Counted from the stretch's first letter, positions 1 to 11,815 are shown. The stretch is 64,000 nt of DNA from Lepus europaeus (GCF_033115175.1 NC_084830.1:38633409-38697408); one strand, 5' to 3'. Program-made: numbers and translations. The notes: generated by a model not told the origin, from the letters alone.

Positions 1-480
1 CCTAGGTAGCTTCTGAAAGATATGCAGTTTCTTGGGTGTTGTACAAGAGATTCTGCTTCAGCAGTAGGTTTTGGATGAGAACTGAACATATTTTAGTATC
101 TTCTGTTTAAAAATCACTCATCTAGCCAGAGGGGATAAATAGCCAACAAGACAAAGTCCCTACCTCATTCTAGACAGGGAGACAGACAATAAACAAATAA
201 ACATAAAATACAATTTCAGCCAATGGGTGCTTTAAAATCAAAATAAACATTCTAAGTAGCTAGGGAATCCTGGGTAATACTGCTTTACTTGACTTAAAGT
301 TGGAATGTTTTTGTTGTTTGTTATAAATCCAATCCATCTAAAGAAAACAAAGTTAAATACCTTAAGTGTAAAATGGAAAGTGAAAGTCCTTCATGAGATA
401 AAAATGATTAAACTTTGCCCATTTTCCTGTGCTGCTTCTTGAGTAGAAAATGAAAGAAACCATTTGAAGATAATCATGCA
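1..480. other. Intergenic, with an L2 3'-end fragment
   Basis: Positions 105-250 read as the antisense of an L2 3' end (motif gggagacagacaataaac). The remainder shows nothing recognisable. Confidence 0.5.
105..250 (-). mobile_element. L2 LINE fragment
   Basis: Antisense of the L2 3' untranslated region, recognised from the sequence around 175-215 that precedes a run of AAATAAACATAAAATA. Short and diverged. Confidence 0.6.
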
Positions 481-489
481 GAGACTCTA

Positions 490-678
490 AGATTCATTTG
501 TTCATGAAACAATTATTTTTTGAAAACCTACTATGTGCCACCTGCTGTTCTAGGAGCTGGTAACAAAGCAGTGAGGGAGACAAAGATCCTGCTGTCTATT
601 ATAGTCTGTCTAGGGAGTAGAAACACAAGTATTAAGTAATCAATTATTACTATAATTTCAAGTTGTGCTAGATGTTAT
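490..678 (-). mobile_element. L2 LINE 3' end
   Basis: Antisense of the L2 terminus: a run resembling TTCAACAAATATTTATTGAG, then ctactatgtgccacctgctg, ctaggagctgg and a gggagacaaag block. It is interrupted at 691 by a SINE. Confidence 0.7.
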
Positions 679-690
679 AAAGAAAATTGA

Positions 691-1039
691 GGGGCCGGCG
701 CTGTGGCGAAGTGGGTTAATGCCCTGGCCTGAAGCGCCAGGATCCCATATGGGCGTCAGTTCGAGACCCGGCTGCTTCACTTCCCATCCAGATTTTTGCT
801 ATGGCCTGGGAAAGCAGTAGAAGATGGCCCAAGTCCTTGGGCTCCTGTACTAACGTGGGGGACCTGGAAGAAGCTCCTGGCTCCTGGCTTCAGATTGGCT
901 CAGTTCCGGCCGTTGAGGCCAATTGGGGAGTGAGCCATCAGATGGAAGATCTCTCTCTCTCTCTCTCTGCCTCTCCTCTCTCTGTGTAACTCTGACTCTC
1001 AAGTTAAAAAAAATAAATGAATCTTTTCTAAAAAAAGAA
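691..1039 (+). repeat. C-repeat SINE (lagomorph)
   Basis: Full-length copy showing the family plan. A tRNA-like 5' part starts at ggggccggcgctgtgg. The body follows (tcctggcttcagattgg region at 885-898), then a CT-rich tract (951-980), and finally aataaatgaatctttt with an A-rich tail. It is flanked by a perfect 12-base target duplication, aaagaaaattga, at 679-690 and 1040-1051, which marks L1-machinery insertion. Confidence 0.95.
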
Positions 1040-1051
1040 AAAGAAAATTGA

Positions 1052-1794
1052 GCAGCCATGGATGAACGTTTAAGTTTGAGTTAAGGGGTCCTGGGGAATA
1101 AATGGAATCAATAGCGAAAAGATTTCTTGGTAAATAAAAACAAAGAATTTTATATCAGAAATAGGATAGAAACAGTAAATAAAGAGTAGAAATAGAGAAA
1201 TCTCAAAGTGAAGAGAATGAACAAAGTTCACATCCGCTGATTTTGGCGTTCTCACTGCAGCAGGAAGTCTTGTCCTAGGGAGTTGGGAGAAGGTCTGGGG
1301 AGCTTTTCAATGACTGTTGGGAAGCTGGCAGAGAGTCAACAAGATAGAAATTAAAAGAATTCACTGAAGAACATAAAAGCTCCAGAAAGAATCTTCACCC
1401 TGAAAAACTTGGTCTAAGCTTCTGCCATCTCTCTTCTGAACCACACCTGTCACATCTCCCCACATCCATCAAAAGCCCACATTTCCTCCATTCCATTCCT
1501 CACACTGGATCCTGAACAATGTGCCTTGGGGCCTGTCTTTTTTACTCATCAGAACGATTCCTCACAGGGCTCTCCCGACCTGGAAATTCATGACCTTCAG
1601 TGCTCAGGACATTATAAAATTCTTCTTTTGACAGTTGCCTCTCCTTCATTAAGTTATTTTTGCCATGAAATACAACATAAATTAAAAACTACTAACCTTA
1701 AAATATATGTTTATGAGGTCACAATTTCTGTAGCCACAATAAGAACCTGAGCTCCACCGGGATGCTAGCTGCTGAGGAAGACCAGTTTAGATAT
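1052..1794. other. Intergenic, nothing recognised
   Basis: Low-complexity AT-rich sequence followed by a pyrimidine-rich stretch (1430-1500). ORFs are under 80 codons and lack family resemblance. It could be a decayed part of the flanking L2. Confidence 0.4.
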
Positions 1795-2425
1795 AACTGT
1801 TGGAAAAGAACTCTGAGTGATAACACGAAATGAAAGACCTGAATTAAACATGAAGATCTTGGTGGAATAGCATTCCAAACATAAGAAACAGTGAGGGTAA
1901 AGCCTTTGAAATAGGAAATATCTGGATATGTTCCAAGAATAACATGGAGGCCCATGAAACTAGAGCAGAATGACTAAGAAGTATGGCTGAAGATGAGGTC
2001 CGATACAGGCAGAGAACAGATCATAGGGCAATGTAGATTATTGTAAGGAGTTAGAATATTATTTTGAGTATGATGGAAATTAATGGAAGATTTTGAGGCA
2101 CAGATGATGTGATCTATATTTATAAATTATTATTCTGGTTATTGGATGGAAAATTGCTAACAGGGAGCAAGCGGGGAAACCAATCAGGAGGTATTTTCAG
2201 TAGTGTAAGCAGTCATGATGGTGCCTACTGTGGGAGCTACCAGAATCTAGAAATTTTAGGAGATAAACCAGCAGAATTTGCTGATGGATTGGCCGTGGGT
2301 TATGTAAGCAGAGAGAAGGATCAAGAATGGCTCTAAGATTTTAACTAAGAGAGGTTAAATTCATAGTTTTGCCATTATATAAACTGGGAAACACTCAGAA
2401 GGAGAACATTTAAAGAAAACATAGA
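1795..2425 (-). mobile_element. L2 LINE, internal and 3' part
   Basis: Antisense of the L2 region upstream of the 3' end: 1870-1910 (gcattccaaac, then aaagcctttga), 2025-2110 (attgtaaggag, then gatgatgtgatct) and 2285-2335 (gctgatggattgg, then tcaagaatggctctaag). These stretches occur in the L2 order. It probably belongs to the same copy as the fragment at 490-678. Confidence 0.65.
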
Positions 2426-3327
2426 CATGAGGGTAAAGTTGGAAATGCTTATTAGACATAAAAATTAGTATGTTGAGAGTACAGTTGATAGCAGTGATTA
2501 GTGTTCAGTGGAAAAGTCAGGGAGACCAATAGTGAAAGTTTTCACCTAAGTGAGATTAAATTCAGAAAACAGAGACACTAATACTTTGGTTCCTGTAAAA
2601 TTTACAAATCAGGATAAGGTGATGGAGGGGGAAAGCCACGGCAGTTGCAGGAAAACTCAGCTGGAGTCCTCAGTTTCTCAGCTGGAGAAAAACTGAGTCG
2701 GTTTGTTGTCCCTATAGATAAGTGAAAAAAAAAATCCATAAAATAAGAAAGTGATCAACTGGATGAAAAGCTGCTGGGAAGATAAGAACTGACCATTGAC
2801 TTTGGCAAAACTGAAAATACCACTTCTGAAAAATATCACTTCTCCAAGCAGTGGGAACAAGCCTGATTAAATTTTACTGGAAGAGGAATATAAAGTAAGA
2901 GACAAGTGAGCTTTTGCAAGGGGCTTGCTAAAAGGGGAGAAAAGGCATTGGGCAATAGTTACATAAAAATAAGAGGTCTAGAGAACTGTTTCAACATGAA
3001 AAAGTACAGGCTGCTTGCATGTTGAACAGAACAACGCCTTTGGCAGAACTTGACAATGTAGGAGATGAAGCTGATGGCAAGGAGATAGCTGTGTTGCAAA
3101 ACCCTTAGATGAAATAGGGGTGACAAGGCCCAGTACTGGGTCAATTTTTTGACTTGAGGGGCCAACAGACTACTTCTATCCTATAGACATTGAGAATGAA
3201 TTGCCTTTCATGGAAACGATGCCAATTCATACACAGAAAGGAAGGAAACCACAGGAATATGGAATTTTCAGGGATATCCAAAGGGATTCTGCTGTGGATG
3301 GGTCCCTTACCACATTTTGAGATAAAC
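2426..3327. other. Intergenic, nothing recognised
   Basis: Purine-rich AT-rich sequence. No repeat boundaries, coding potential or structured element were seen. Confidence 0.4.
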
Positions 3328-3335
3328 TAATGTAG

Positions 3336-3661
3336 GGGATAGACATTTGGCATAGTAATTAAGATATTGTTGGAATTGCCTGCATCTCATATTGGGGTAC
3401 TTGAGTTCAAGTTTTGGCCCTCTCCTGATTATAGTTTCCTGCTAATATACACCCTGTCAGGCAGCAGGTTATGGCTCAAGACTTGGGTCCCTAACACTCA
3501 CATGAGAGATCTAGATTGAGTTCCTGGCTCCTGGCTTCAGTCTTTCCATCCCCAGCTGTTGTAGGCATTTGGGAATAAACCAGTGGATCTCTCTCAGTCT
3601 GTTTCTCTTTCTCTGTCTCTCTCTGACTTTAAAATAAATAAATAAAAATTATTTAAAATAT
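3336..3661 (+). repeat. C-repeat SINE, old diverged copy
   Basis: Head ggggatagacatttggcata, central ctcctggcttcagtc and a tail of aataaataaataaa are recognisable but well diverged. An 8-base duplication, taatgtag, flanks it at 3328-3335 and 3662-3669. Confidence 0.85.
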
Positions 3662-4091
3662 TAATGTAGACAAAGTTTTTTTACACAAAGAAGGAGAATA
3701 GATTCATTCATGTGCCAATGTGAGATAAGAGATGGGGAAATAAATGTCAAGAGAACAACATGACTCTATGTAGGGCTGGTCCACTTATGTGCAGCCTGGG
3801 CCACCAACACCCCTAAAGTAGAGATCCAATGCAGAAGCAGGAAGGGATACCATGAGGCATTGTGTCTAGTATTATGTTGTTCAGAAAGCACACTCCAGCT
3901 TTCCACCCACCATTACCTCCTGGAAGACCATCAAATCTCTTCCCAGTTGCTCCAGGCCAGTGTTGCTTAACATTCTGCACTGATCAAAGAGCCAATGAAA
4001 ATTTGAACCTTCTTCATAGAAAAAATTACACATTCTTTTTTATCTCTTTGTTTGCAATCCACAGAACCATTGCTGGTTTACACAAAGGTAA
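3662..4091. other. Intergenic, nothing recognised
   Basis: The longest reading frame starts here (3862-4170, 102 codons). It runs into the repeat at 4092 and resembles no protein I know. Confidence 0.4.
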
Positions 4092-4282
4092 TTTATGGAA
4101 GCATGTAGGGGATATGATAGCTAATTCTGTGTCAACTTTGTCAAGTTATGGTACCCAAATGTTTGGTTGAACACTATTCTAGATGTTTCTACAGAGATAT
4201 ATTTGGGGTAGTATTAATACTTGAATCACTAGATTTTAAGTAAAACATATTGCCCTCTGTAACATGGATAGACTTCATCCTG
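4092..4282 (+). repeat. Ancient mammalian repeat, family not named (5' half)
   Basis: Contains ctgtgtcaactttgtcaagt, then gtacccaaatgtttggttgaac and gaatcactagattttaagtaaa in the order of a well-known dispersed repeat that also occurs at 39235-39590 and, reversed, at 40275-41400. Its 3' half resumes at 4700 after an LTR insertion. Confidence 0.6.
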
Positions 4283-4695
4283 TTGAAGATGTTAAAAAAA
4301 AAAAAAGACTCACTTGCTTAAGCATGGCCCTACAAAGCCTGTGATGGAAACTTAATTACCAATATAACAATATTGGTATTTGGGACATCATGAGAGATGA
4401 TTCAGGCATGAGAATGGAGGAATGGATCAATGCCATTATTGTGGGAGTGAATGAGTTATAAAAAGGAAAGTCCATCTCCCTTTTATTCTTTCTCCCTCTC
4501 TTTGTCCTTCCTGTGTGCAATGCATTTCACCATGTGGTGACACAGAGTATTTGGCAAGAAGGCCCTCACCAGCTATAGCCCCTAAATCTTAGACTTCAGG
4601 TTCCAGAACCATGAGAAATAGATCTACATCCATTATAAATGACCCAGTCTGTGGTGTTCTGTGATAGAAGCCCAAAATGGACTAAGACACCTCCT
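4283..4695 (+). mobile_element. MaLR-type solo LTR inserted in an older repeat
   Basis: The 3' part is diagnostic: accatgtggtgacacagag (4531-4549), ggccctcaccag, cttagacttcaggttccaga, accatgagaaatagat and gaagcccaaaatggactaag. This is the MST/MLT1 LTR ending. The 5' boundary is approximate. No internal ERVL-MaLR sequence is present. Confidence 0.65.
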
Positions 4696-4699
4696 TTTG

Positions 4700-4835
4700 T
4701 GGGAGGAATTTGCCACTAGCTGTTTTCAAACTTGAGCAGCAGCATCAACTCTTCCTTGAGTACCCAGACTGCTGGCCTTCCCCACAGATTTGGGACTTAC
4801 AGACTTCACTCACAATCACACAAATGAATTCCTTA

Positions 4836-4841
<6 letters not shown>
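4700..4841 (+). repeat. Ancient mammalian repeat, family not named (3' half)
   Basis: Continues the element begun at 4092: caactcttccttgagta, gactgctggcc, cacagatttgggactt, ccaattcct-like attcctta. It ends in the dinucleotide tract. Confidence 0.6.

Positions 4842-4893
<52 letters not shown>
4842..4893 (+). repeat. (TC)n microsatellite
   Basis: About 26 uninterrupted TC units. Position and orientation suggest that it grew from the CT-rich end of the preceding repeat. Confidence 0.95.
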
Positions 4894-4897
<4 letters not shown>

Positions 4898-6620
4898 TAA
4901 ACACATTGGGAAGTTCACAGATGCAAAAATGGGTTGACAACCTAACTAGAAAATTAAGAATCAGGCCATTTCAATTGTTCCAGTTACAGAAATTACTCAA
5001 AGTATCTCTACTAGGATGAATAAACTCCAAATGATTTCATTTTTGTTTCAGTTAGTTCATGATTTTAATTCCAAAACATGGATGTTGTTCCCTATTATAG
5101 GTCATTTGCCTAGATCTGCTAATGAAGCACAGGGCACCTTCACTGGTAGTTGCTAAGATACATCCATCCAATATGGAAGACATTATGATCCAAGAGAAAA
5201 TCAGGATGATGCTGTTGCCAAAGCAATGTGGGATGCGATATGCCAGAGTAACAAAAATATGTAATATTCCAACCACATGTAAATACAAAACCCTACATAT
5301 AATTTTGGAAGGTTAACAGACTCTCAAAATCCCATACATGTTTTCTGGGATTGATTCATCAGCAGGTCAAGAACCCTTCACCTAAACCTAACTACCATGT
5401 GTTCTTGGTTGGCGCCACACTGAATATATAGACTACTAAGCTTTTTTGGAAAATGGAAAGAAAGTAGTGGCTTCTTTTCTGTCTCCTTCTACTCTTCCAA
5501 GTCTAAAGAGATTGGATTGTTCACACCCTCACAATGGTATTAAACTCGTGGCAAGACTTTATTGTGGCCCCACACGATGTAGGAAAAGAAACTCAGTACC
5601 CAACACTAGATAATCTGGATTTTAATCCAGGGTTTAATACCAGCCACGAACCAAGACACCCTTAACTTGACACACCCTTTGAGCTTAAGGTCCTTGTGTT
5701 TAAATTTCTCTGTTTACCTCAACTGATAATGTGAGGTGCATGCAATTTCATCAGAATATATTTTCTAAACCAAATTATGAACAAATTTTACAAAGAATCT
5801 ACATACTTATGTGTATGGCTTGATGAACCCAATGTGAGGGAGGGAAGAAAGGAAAGACAGAGAGAATGCATACTTCAGTGATTGTCAAGTCTTGTTAATC
5901 ACATCTGGAGACAAGTTTTAAATTTAGATTCTCACTTACTAAATCAAAATCTCCAGGGGGTGAAGATATGTATATGTGCATGCATACATGAAAAGCTTCC
6001 CACATTATTCTTAAATTAGCTTAAATTATTTATAGGTAAGCATAATTTAAATCAGAATTATTCATAGTGATCTGCTATGTGCTGATGATTTTGATAAAAG
6101 CCAATATTACTACTTGTGAGTCTATCTAGATTTTGACTGCATAAAGAAATACATTATTAACTTATTCCATATCATAATACGTGACTAATTATATACAGAC
6201 AGAGAATCCAACAGCCCTACTGAAGACACGGCGGTATAGCAATTATGTGCTTAGAACAAATTCTGCTCTCATTTATATGCTCAAAACCATTAAAGTAAGA
6301 TTTTACAGTTCACGGTCATTTTAAGCACCATCAACTTATGAGTATGGCTGTTTCCACAGTTTCAGAAACTTTGCGGAGAAGTCTACAGCATACTGCAGTC
6401 CTTTAATGTGAAGATGATGTCATGCATTCTTCAAAGTGAGAGAAATTAAGAAGTGCAAAATACAAAATAATGATGTTGGACTTTGCAATAGCAACATTTT
6501 CTTGAACATCCATTGTGTCTTTATCATTGACTAATGTTAATTAATGAGATTCTTTTTTTCTCTTCAATTTTCCCTTAGAGGAGAAAAAATTTCACTAAGT
6601 ATTTTAAAATACAGACAGAA
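4894..6620. other. Intergenic, one MER5-like trace
   Basis: 5878-5960 resembles a MER5 (hAT) fragment: gtgattgtcaag, atcacatctggagac, aaatcaaaatctccaggggg. The rest, including the AT-rich block 5960-6600, shows nothing recognisable. Confidence 0.45.
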
Positions 6621-6838
6621 AGCCAGAGTTGTCGTGTAGTGGGTTAAGCAACTGCCTACAACACTGGCATTTGCTATGAGCACCAGTTTGGGTCCTGACA
6701 GTGGAAGATGACGCAAATGCTTGTGCCCCTGCCACCCATATGTGAGACCCAGATGAAATTTTGGGCTCCTGGCTTCACCTGGCTGAGCCTTAGCTGTTGT
6801 GGCAATTCGAGGAGTGAACCAGCAGTTAGAAGATTCTC

Positions 6839-6874
<36 letters not shown>

Positions 6875-6950
6875 ACGCTCTCTCTCTCCCTCTCCCTCTC
6901 TCTCTGGCTTTCAAATAAATAAATCTTTAAAATTAAAAAATAAATAAAAT
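6621..6950 (+). repeat. C-repeat SINE, diverged
   Basis: Head agccagagttgtcgtgtagt, body tgggctcctggcttcacc, then a long CT-rich tract (6834-6905) expanded into a near-perfect TC run, and a tail of aaataaataaatcttt. The target duplication is not clear. Confidence 0.88.
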
Positions 6951-7844
6951 TTATTAAATAAATTGTAGCTCTGCCTCTCAAATTAAAAAAATCTTAAAAA
7001 GAAAAAATGATCTCATGCCACATCACAAGCTCCTTAATATAAGCTATAGATGAGCACAAGACAGCTCCTGCCATCTCTCTTGTAGTGATCACTAAGTTTC
7101 CTCCCTGAGAATGATGATGACTTTGGTTCTACATTTTTTGAGAGAATGAAGGCAGAATGCTTCAGATGAAGGCCCTGCCATAGCCTTCAAGTTGGGTAGC
7201 CTTTCTTGTTAACATTCACAAGGTAGAAGGGCCAAATTAGAGATGCCCACATGAAGTGAAGAACACCATTAACTAGGATGTTGATCTTTGAATTAATCAA
7301 TACAAATGTTAAAGGTATTAGCATTCTAAATAAACTGATTAAAATGCAAATTAACAAATGAAAATATCTCCTTGCCTAACTAGGATATACATTCTTTCAC
7401 TTTTAGATGAAAATGACAGTCCTCAGTGGCTTTTCGTACAACACTGGAGCCCCTCTCACAAGTTTGAGAGAGTTTGATCTCTCTCACTCCTGGGTCTACA
7501 TTCCCTAAATGTTCAAAAGGCACAGATTCCAAAAGTTCCAACCAATCTCAAATCACATGGGAGCCAAAACTCACAGACTGTCCCTTGTGGCTGGTGGAAC
7601 ACCATCTGTCATGGAGGTTGAGTTTTTCCAGAAGTTAACATTTTACTGCTTTTTTCCACCATGATAATGACAGCCCATTGGCTGCGAACTTGTCACTAAT
7701 TGCTGATGCTGTCACTAGTACTAGAGCTCAAAGTCACCACCTACTAATGAGCTGGTGTTTGTGGTTCTCACCTCGCTATTGGAGCTTTTAAGCTAGAGGA
7801 GTCCATCATCTCTACAAGAGACTGACTGTTTCAGAGTAGTGGCT
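6951..7844. other. Intergenic, nothing recognised
   Basis: Mixed-composition sequence without visible repeat ends or coding signal. Confidence 0.4.
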
Positions 7845-8159
7845 CTTTTTTTTATTTAATTTATTTGAAAAGCAAAGTGATACAGACAGAGAGAGAAAGA
7901 TCTTCTATTAGCTTGTTCACTTCCCAAATGATTGTGATGGTCAGGGCTGAGCCAACCAAAGCCAGGAACCAGGGAATCCATTGGGATCTCCTATGTGGGT
8001 AGCAGAAGTCCAAGCACTTGGACCATTTTCCCCTGCTTTGTCAGGCACATTAGTAGGAAGCAGGATCAGAAGCAGAGCAGCCAGGACTCACACCAGAGCT
8101 CCAATATAGGATGCCAGGGTTGAGGTGGCAGCTTAACCTGCTGTGCCACAATGCCAGCC
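7845..8159 (-). repeat. C-repeat SINE, old copy
   Basis: Reverse-oriented: T-rich start, gaaaagcaaagtgatacaga, ccaagcacttggacca, ending tgtgccacaatgccagcc. The flanks tcagagtagtgg (7831-7842) and tcaggacagtgg (8160-8171) look like a decayed 12-base target duplication lying at the 5' end of the MER5 element at 8539. Confidence 0.85.
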
Positions 8160-8172
8160 TCAGGACAGTGGT

Positions 8173-8538
8173 GTTTTTTGTTTTGTTTTGTTTTGTTTTG
8201 TTTTGTTTTGTTTTGTTTTGTTTTTGACAGGCAGAGTGGATAGTGAGAGAGACAGAGAGAAAGGTCTTCCTCTTTGCCGTTGGTTCACCCCTCAATGGCC
8301 GCTGCGGCCGGCGCATCTCGCTGATCTGAAGCCAGGAGCCAGGTGCTTCTCCTGGTCTCCCATGCAGGTGCAGGGCCCAAGCACTTGGGCCATCCTCCAC
8401 TGCCTTCCCGGGCCATAGCAGAGAGCTGGCCTGGAAGAGGGGCAACTGGGATAGAATCCGGCGCCCCGACCGGGACTAGAACCTGGTGTGCTGGCGCCAC
8501 AAGGCGGAGGATTAGCCTGTTAAGCCACGGCGCCGGCC
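8173..8538 (-). repeat. C-repeat SINE, young subfamily, with (TTTTG)n tail
   Basis: The near-consensus sequence ends ttaagccacggcgccggcc and carries the subfamily mark ggcggaggattagcc. The tail has become a TTTTG repeat (8174-8224). A perfect 11-base duplication, aggacagtggt, is at 8162-8172 and 8539-8549. Confidence 0.95.
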
Positions 8539-8705
8539 AGGACAGTGGTTCTTAAACTTTAGGCTGCGTCAGAAAAATCTGGAGGGCTTGTGAAAAATGT
8601 GAATTACTGATCCTCATGCTCGGACTTTGATTCAGTGTGGCTGTTGCAGATCCTAAGAATACGTATTTCTAACAAATGTCTGGGTGATGATGCTGCTGTG
8701 GGGAC
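8539..8705 (+). mobile_element. MER5-type hAT DNA transposon remnant
   Basis: Starts cagtggttcttaaactttag and continues aaaaatctggagggctt, ggactttgattcagtgtgg, ctaagaatacgtatttctaac. This is a MER5A-like nonautonomous element. Two SINEs inserted successively at its 5' edge. Confidence 0.75.
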
Positions 8706-10239
8706 TGCATGTCCCCAGAACAGCAGCCAAAGAGAAGAACCTTCCCAAGACTGCCTGAAGAAATTCTCCAGTTGTTTCTACTGTTGCTATTCTGAGGACA
8801 TAAAGGACCTCCTGGTCCAACCCAAAGCTAGAGAGCTGAACTCAGCCACACTGGTTCAGACTCCTAGCAGACCACACTGGTACTTCTTGGAGTGAGAGAG
8901 GAAGATGCTCCAGCCTGGGCCCTTTGCATCAAAGTTCTTAGAACCAGGCACTCAGACACCTCCCAGAACTCCCATCTGTTCCCTGCATGAAGGTATTAGG
9001 TTCTCCTGTCTAATGCCTCACAGACAGCAGAAAATCATTACTATCTAACTAATGCCCACGTCAACTCTCCACTCTTGTGTTTTTCTGCCTCTTATGGTAA
9101 TTTTTTCATGGACACTTTTATGTCTACCTTGTCATTGATCCTTAATCAGGATGAAGTAGGCTGCCTTGATAGATTTGTATGACACTAAATTTGAAGCATC
9201 TCAATCTCTTCTGTTCAAGAGGGTCCCTGATTTTCTATTCACACTGTCTTCCAACCTTTTAGTTCCATGTTTGAGGTGCCAGAAAGAGAGCAAGTGTAAC
9301 TAAGAACTGTTAAGAGATTGTATCACTTTGGGTGATAAATTCTAGTTAATAGATGCAGTGCATTTTTTCATGAACCTGTGTGTGCACATTCACACACATG
9401 TACACACATATAGGAAAAAGGAAACTACAGATTTAATGCAGAACAAAAAATATGTAAGCTTTTACTTCATAATGAGATTGCTGTACACCTTGGCAGTTCT
9501 CTGTGAATTGAGCATTAAGTTATTCAGTAAATCAATAGTTGTCAGTCACGTTGTACAACATATTCCCAACTCCCAACCTTAGTAGAGAGTATTGCAATGT
9601 TAGCATAAATGTAATCATCATTACCAAGTAGATAAGTAGGCAGGTAAACCTTTTATATGATTGTCGACCTTTACTATTTTAGCACTGTGTTTTACTACAT
9701 ATGCATCCCTAGTAGGCTGGGAAATAAATATTAATAATAATAACAAAAGTTCTGTATTCTGGCCAACATTTTCTTATTTGATATGTATAGAGTTTTAAAT
9801 GCATAACAACAGCAAAATTTTCTCAAGGTTATTCACTACCAATGTTTACTCTGTAAAATGCCTTAAGGCAATTTCAGCATAAAGGGTATTATATAAAACA
9901 TCACTCTCTATTCGTATTGCTAATGTAATAGCTAGGACACTTTTTGACATGGTTTAAGGTAAGAAAAAAATCATTCATCAGCATCTTTCTCAGGTAAACA
10001 GTAATGATATATCAAATACAAAATTAATAACATAGTTTTCTATTTCATATAAAAGCATATTTGTGTTTAATAACTTAAATGTTATAAACATAACATTAAA
10101 TGTCATTAATTTTAAAAACTTCTTCATGCATGTTTTTCATTTTTTATGCTTTGAAAGGTAACCTACCTTTGATTTTGTTTTCATTCTGTTGTATAAGTAG
10201 TACACAAATTATATATAGGTTGTGCTTCTGTGAATTTTT
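8706..10239. other. Intergenic, nothing recognised
   Basis: AT-rich, with a small CA/TG-rich patch at 9376-9412. No repeat family, RNA gene or coding region could be identified. Confidence 0.4.
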
Positions 10240-10477
10240 TTTTTATTCTGGGAAATAAAGCACATAGTTATATTCACAAAATAACAATGTAGAGTTCAAT
10301 CAAGTGTCACAAAGGGAAGACATATCTGGGTGTAACCCAAGTCAATAAACATAGAATAAACATAGCAGGATTGGGATCACTTTGAAGGTCAATAGATACT
10401 GCGAGCACCCCAAAAACCTCCCACCTGTCTACCTCTGACTGCTAACCTCACCTTCCTCCAGAGGTCAGGGGAGTTGT

Positions 10478-10811
10478 TCCTCAGTAACTGTGGTGGACAT
10501 CTCTTTGGTACCAAGATGTACAGCTGCTCAGGTCCTTTATGTAAATCCCTTATATGAAAATATTATGTGTTAAACAATGCAGCATGGTGTTTGCATGTAA
10601 CATATTCACATTTTTCTGTATACTTCAAATAATCTCCTAAATACAATGTAAATGCTAGGCAAATACTTATTATGCACTACTGATTTGGAAATAATGACAA
10701 GAAAAGAATCTGTACACATTTAGTAGACATATTTTTTTCAAATCTCTTCCGTCTGTGGATGGTTGAATTCAAGGATCCATAATCTACAGATACCAAGAAC
10801 TGACTGTGCTA
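10478..10811 (-). mobile_element. MER2-like pogo/Tigger nonautonomous element
   Basis: Antisense copy: tttggtaccaagatgtaca, gctgctcaggtcc, cttatatgaaaat, atacaatgtaaatgctaggc, and the terminal block gtggatggttgaattcaagg ending ataccaagaactgactg. It sits inside the old L1. Confidence 0.75.
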
Positions 10812-11068
10812 TTCTAACAAATATAGTAATCAACACCCTGCTTGTTTTTAGATTTACCACCCAGGCTTACCCTCCATACCCCCTGGAGTTTAGCTTTGCC
10901 TCACTTTTGAACTTTATAGAAATGGAATTGCACACCATGCATTCTTTTGTGTATGGCTTTTTTTACTTCACAGTGGGTTTTTGAGATTCATCCATGATGA
11001 ATATGTGCTATAGTTTGAACAAGATTTGGCTCCTCAACTCATGCAGACATTTCAAAGTCTTATATTAG

Positions 11069-11404
11069 ATGCCAGTGCTGTGGCATAGTAGGCTGAGCTG
11101 TGGCTTCTTGCTGTGCCAGCTTCCCATGTGGGTGTCGGTTTGTGTCCTGGCTGCTCCTCTTCCAATCCAGCTCTCTGCTTATGGCATGGGAAAACAGTAG
11201 AAGATGGTGCAAGTCCTTGGGCCCCTTCACCCACATGGGAGATCTGGAGGAAGCTCCTGGCTCCTGACTTCATATCAGCCCAGCTCCAGATGTTGAGGCC
11301 ACACAGGGAGTTAACCAGCAGATGGAAGATCTTTCTCTCTGTCTCTCCCTCTCTTTCTCAGTAACTCCCTCTCAAATAAACAAAATCTTTTAAAAAATAA
11401 AATA
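11069..11404 (+). repeat. C-repeat SINE
   Basis: Starts at tgccagtgctgtggcatag. A 15-base duplication with one mismatch, aaagtcttatattag (11054-11068) and aaagtcatatattag (11405-11419), flanks it. It is inserted in the LTR-like element. Confidence 0.93.
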
Positions 11405-11470
11405 AAAGTCATATATTAGCAATTAATGTTTTAATGTTATTAGTTAATGGATTAAGAGTGGAGGCTTGGA

Positions 11471-11810
11471 GGCTGGCACTGTGGCATAGCAGGTAAAGCT
11501 GCTGCCTGCAGTGCTGGCATCCCATATGGGCGCTTGTTCAAGTCCTGGCTGTTCCACTTTTGATCCAGGTCTCTGCTATGGCCTGGGAAAGCAGTAGAAA
11601 ATGGCCCAAGTCCTTGGGCCATTGCAGTCACGTGCAAGACCCAGAAGAAACCCCTGGATCCTGGCTTCTGGCTCTGGATCAGCACAGCTCCTGCCATTGC
11701 AACCAATGGCAGTGAAACAGCAGATGGAAGACTTCTCTCTCTGCCTCTCCTTCTTTCTGTGTAACTCTGACTTTCAAATAAATAAATAAATCTTTTTAAA
11801 AAAGAAAAAG
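11471..11810 (+). repeat. C-repeat SINE, first of a three-SINE stack
   Basis: Starts ggctggcactgtggcatagc and ends in aataaataaataaatctttt with an A-rich tail. The host sequence aagagtggaggcttgg at 11454-11469 is repeated only after the third SINE, at 12554-12569. Confidence 0.93.
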
Positions 11811-11815
11811 AGTGA

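Noticed and set aside
691..760. tRNA gene in the SINE head
   Set aside because: The C-repeat 5' part is tRNA-derived and carries A/B-box-like sequence, but it is fused to the SINE body and repeated throughout; not a functional tRNA gene.
4842..4893. Possible CRISPR-like or satellite array from repeated CT motifs
   Set aside because: Simple dinucleotide repeat. This is a mammalian genome, and no spaced direct repeats are present.
8050..8445. 131-codon minus-strand ORF
   Set aside because: It lies across two C-repeat SINEs and the (TTTTG)n tail. The translation (PGEAPGSWLQIS type) is the standard SINE reading.
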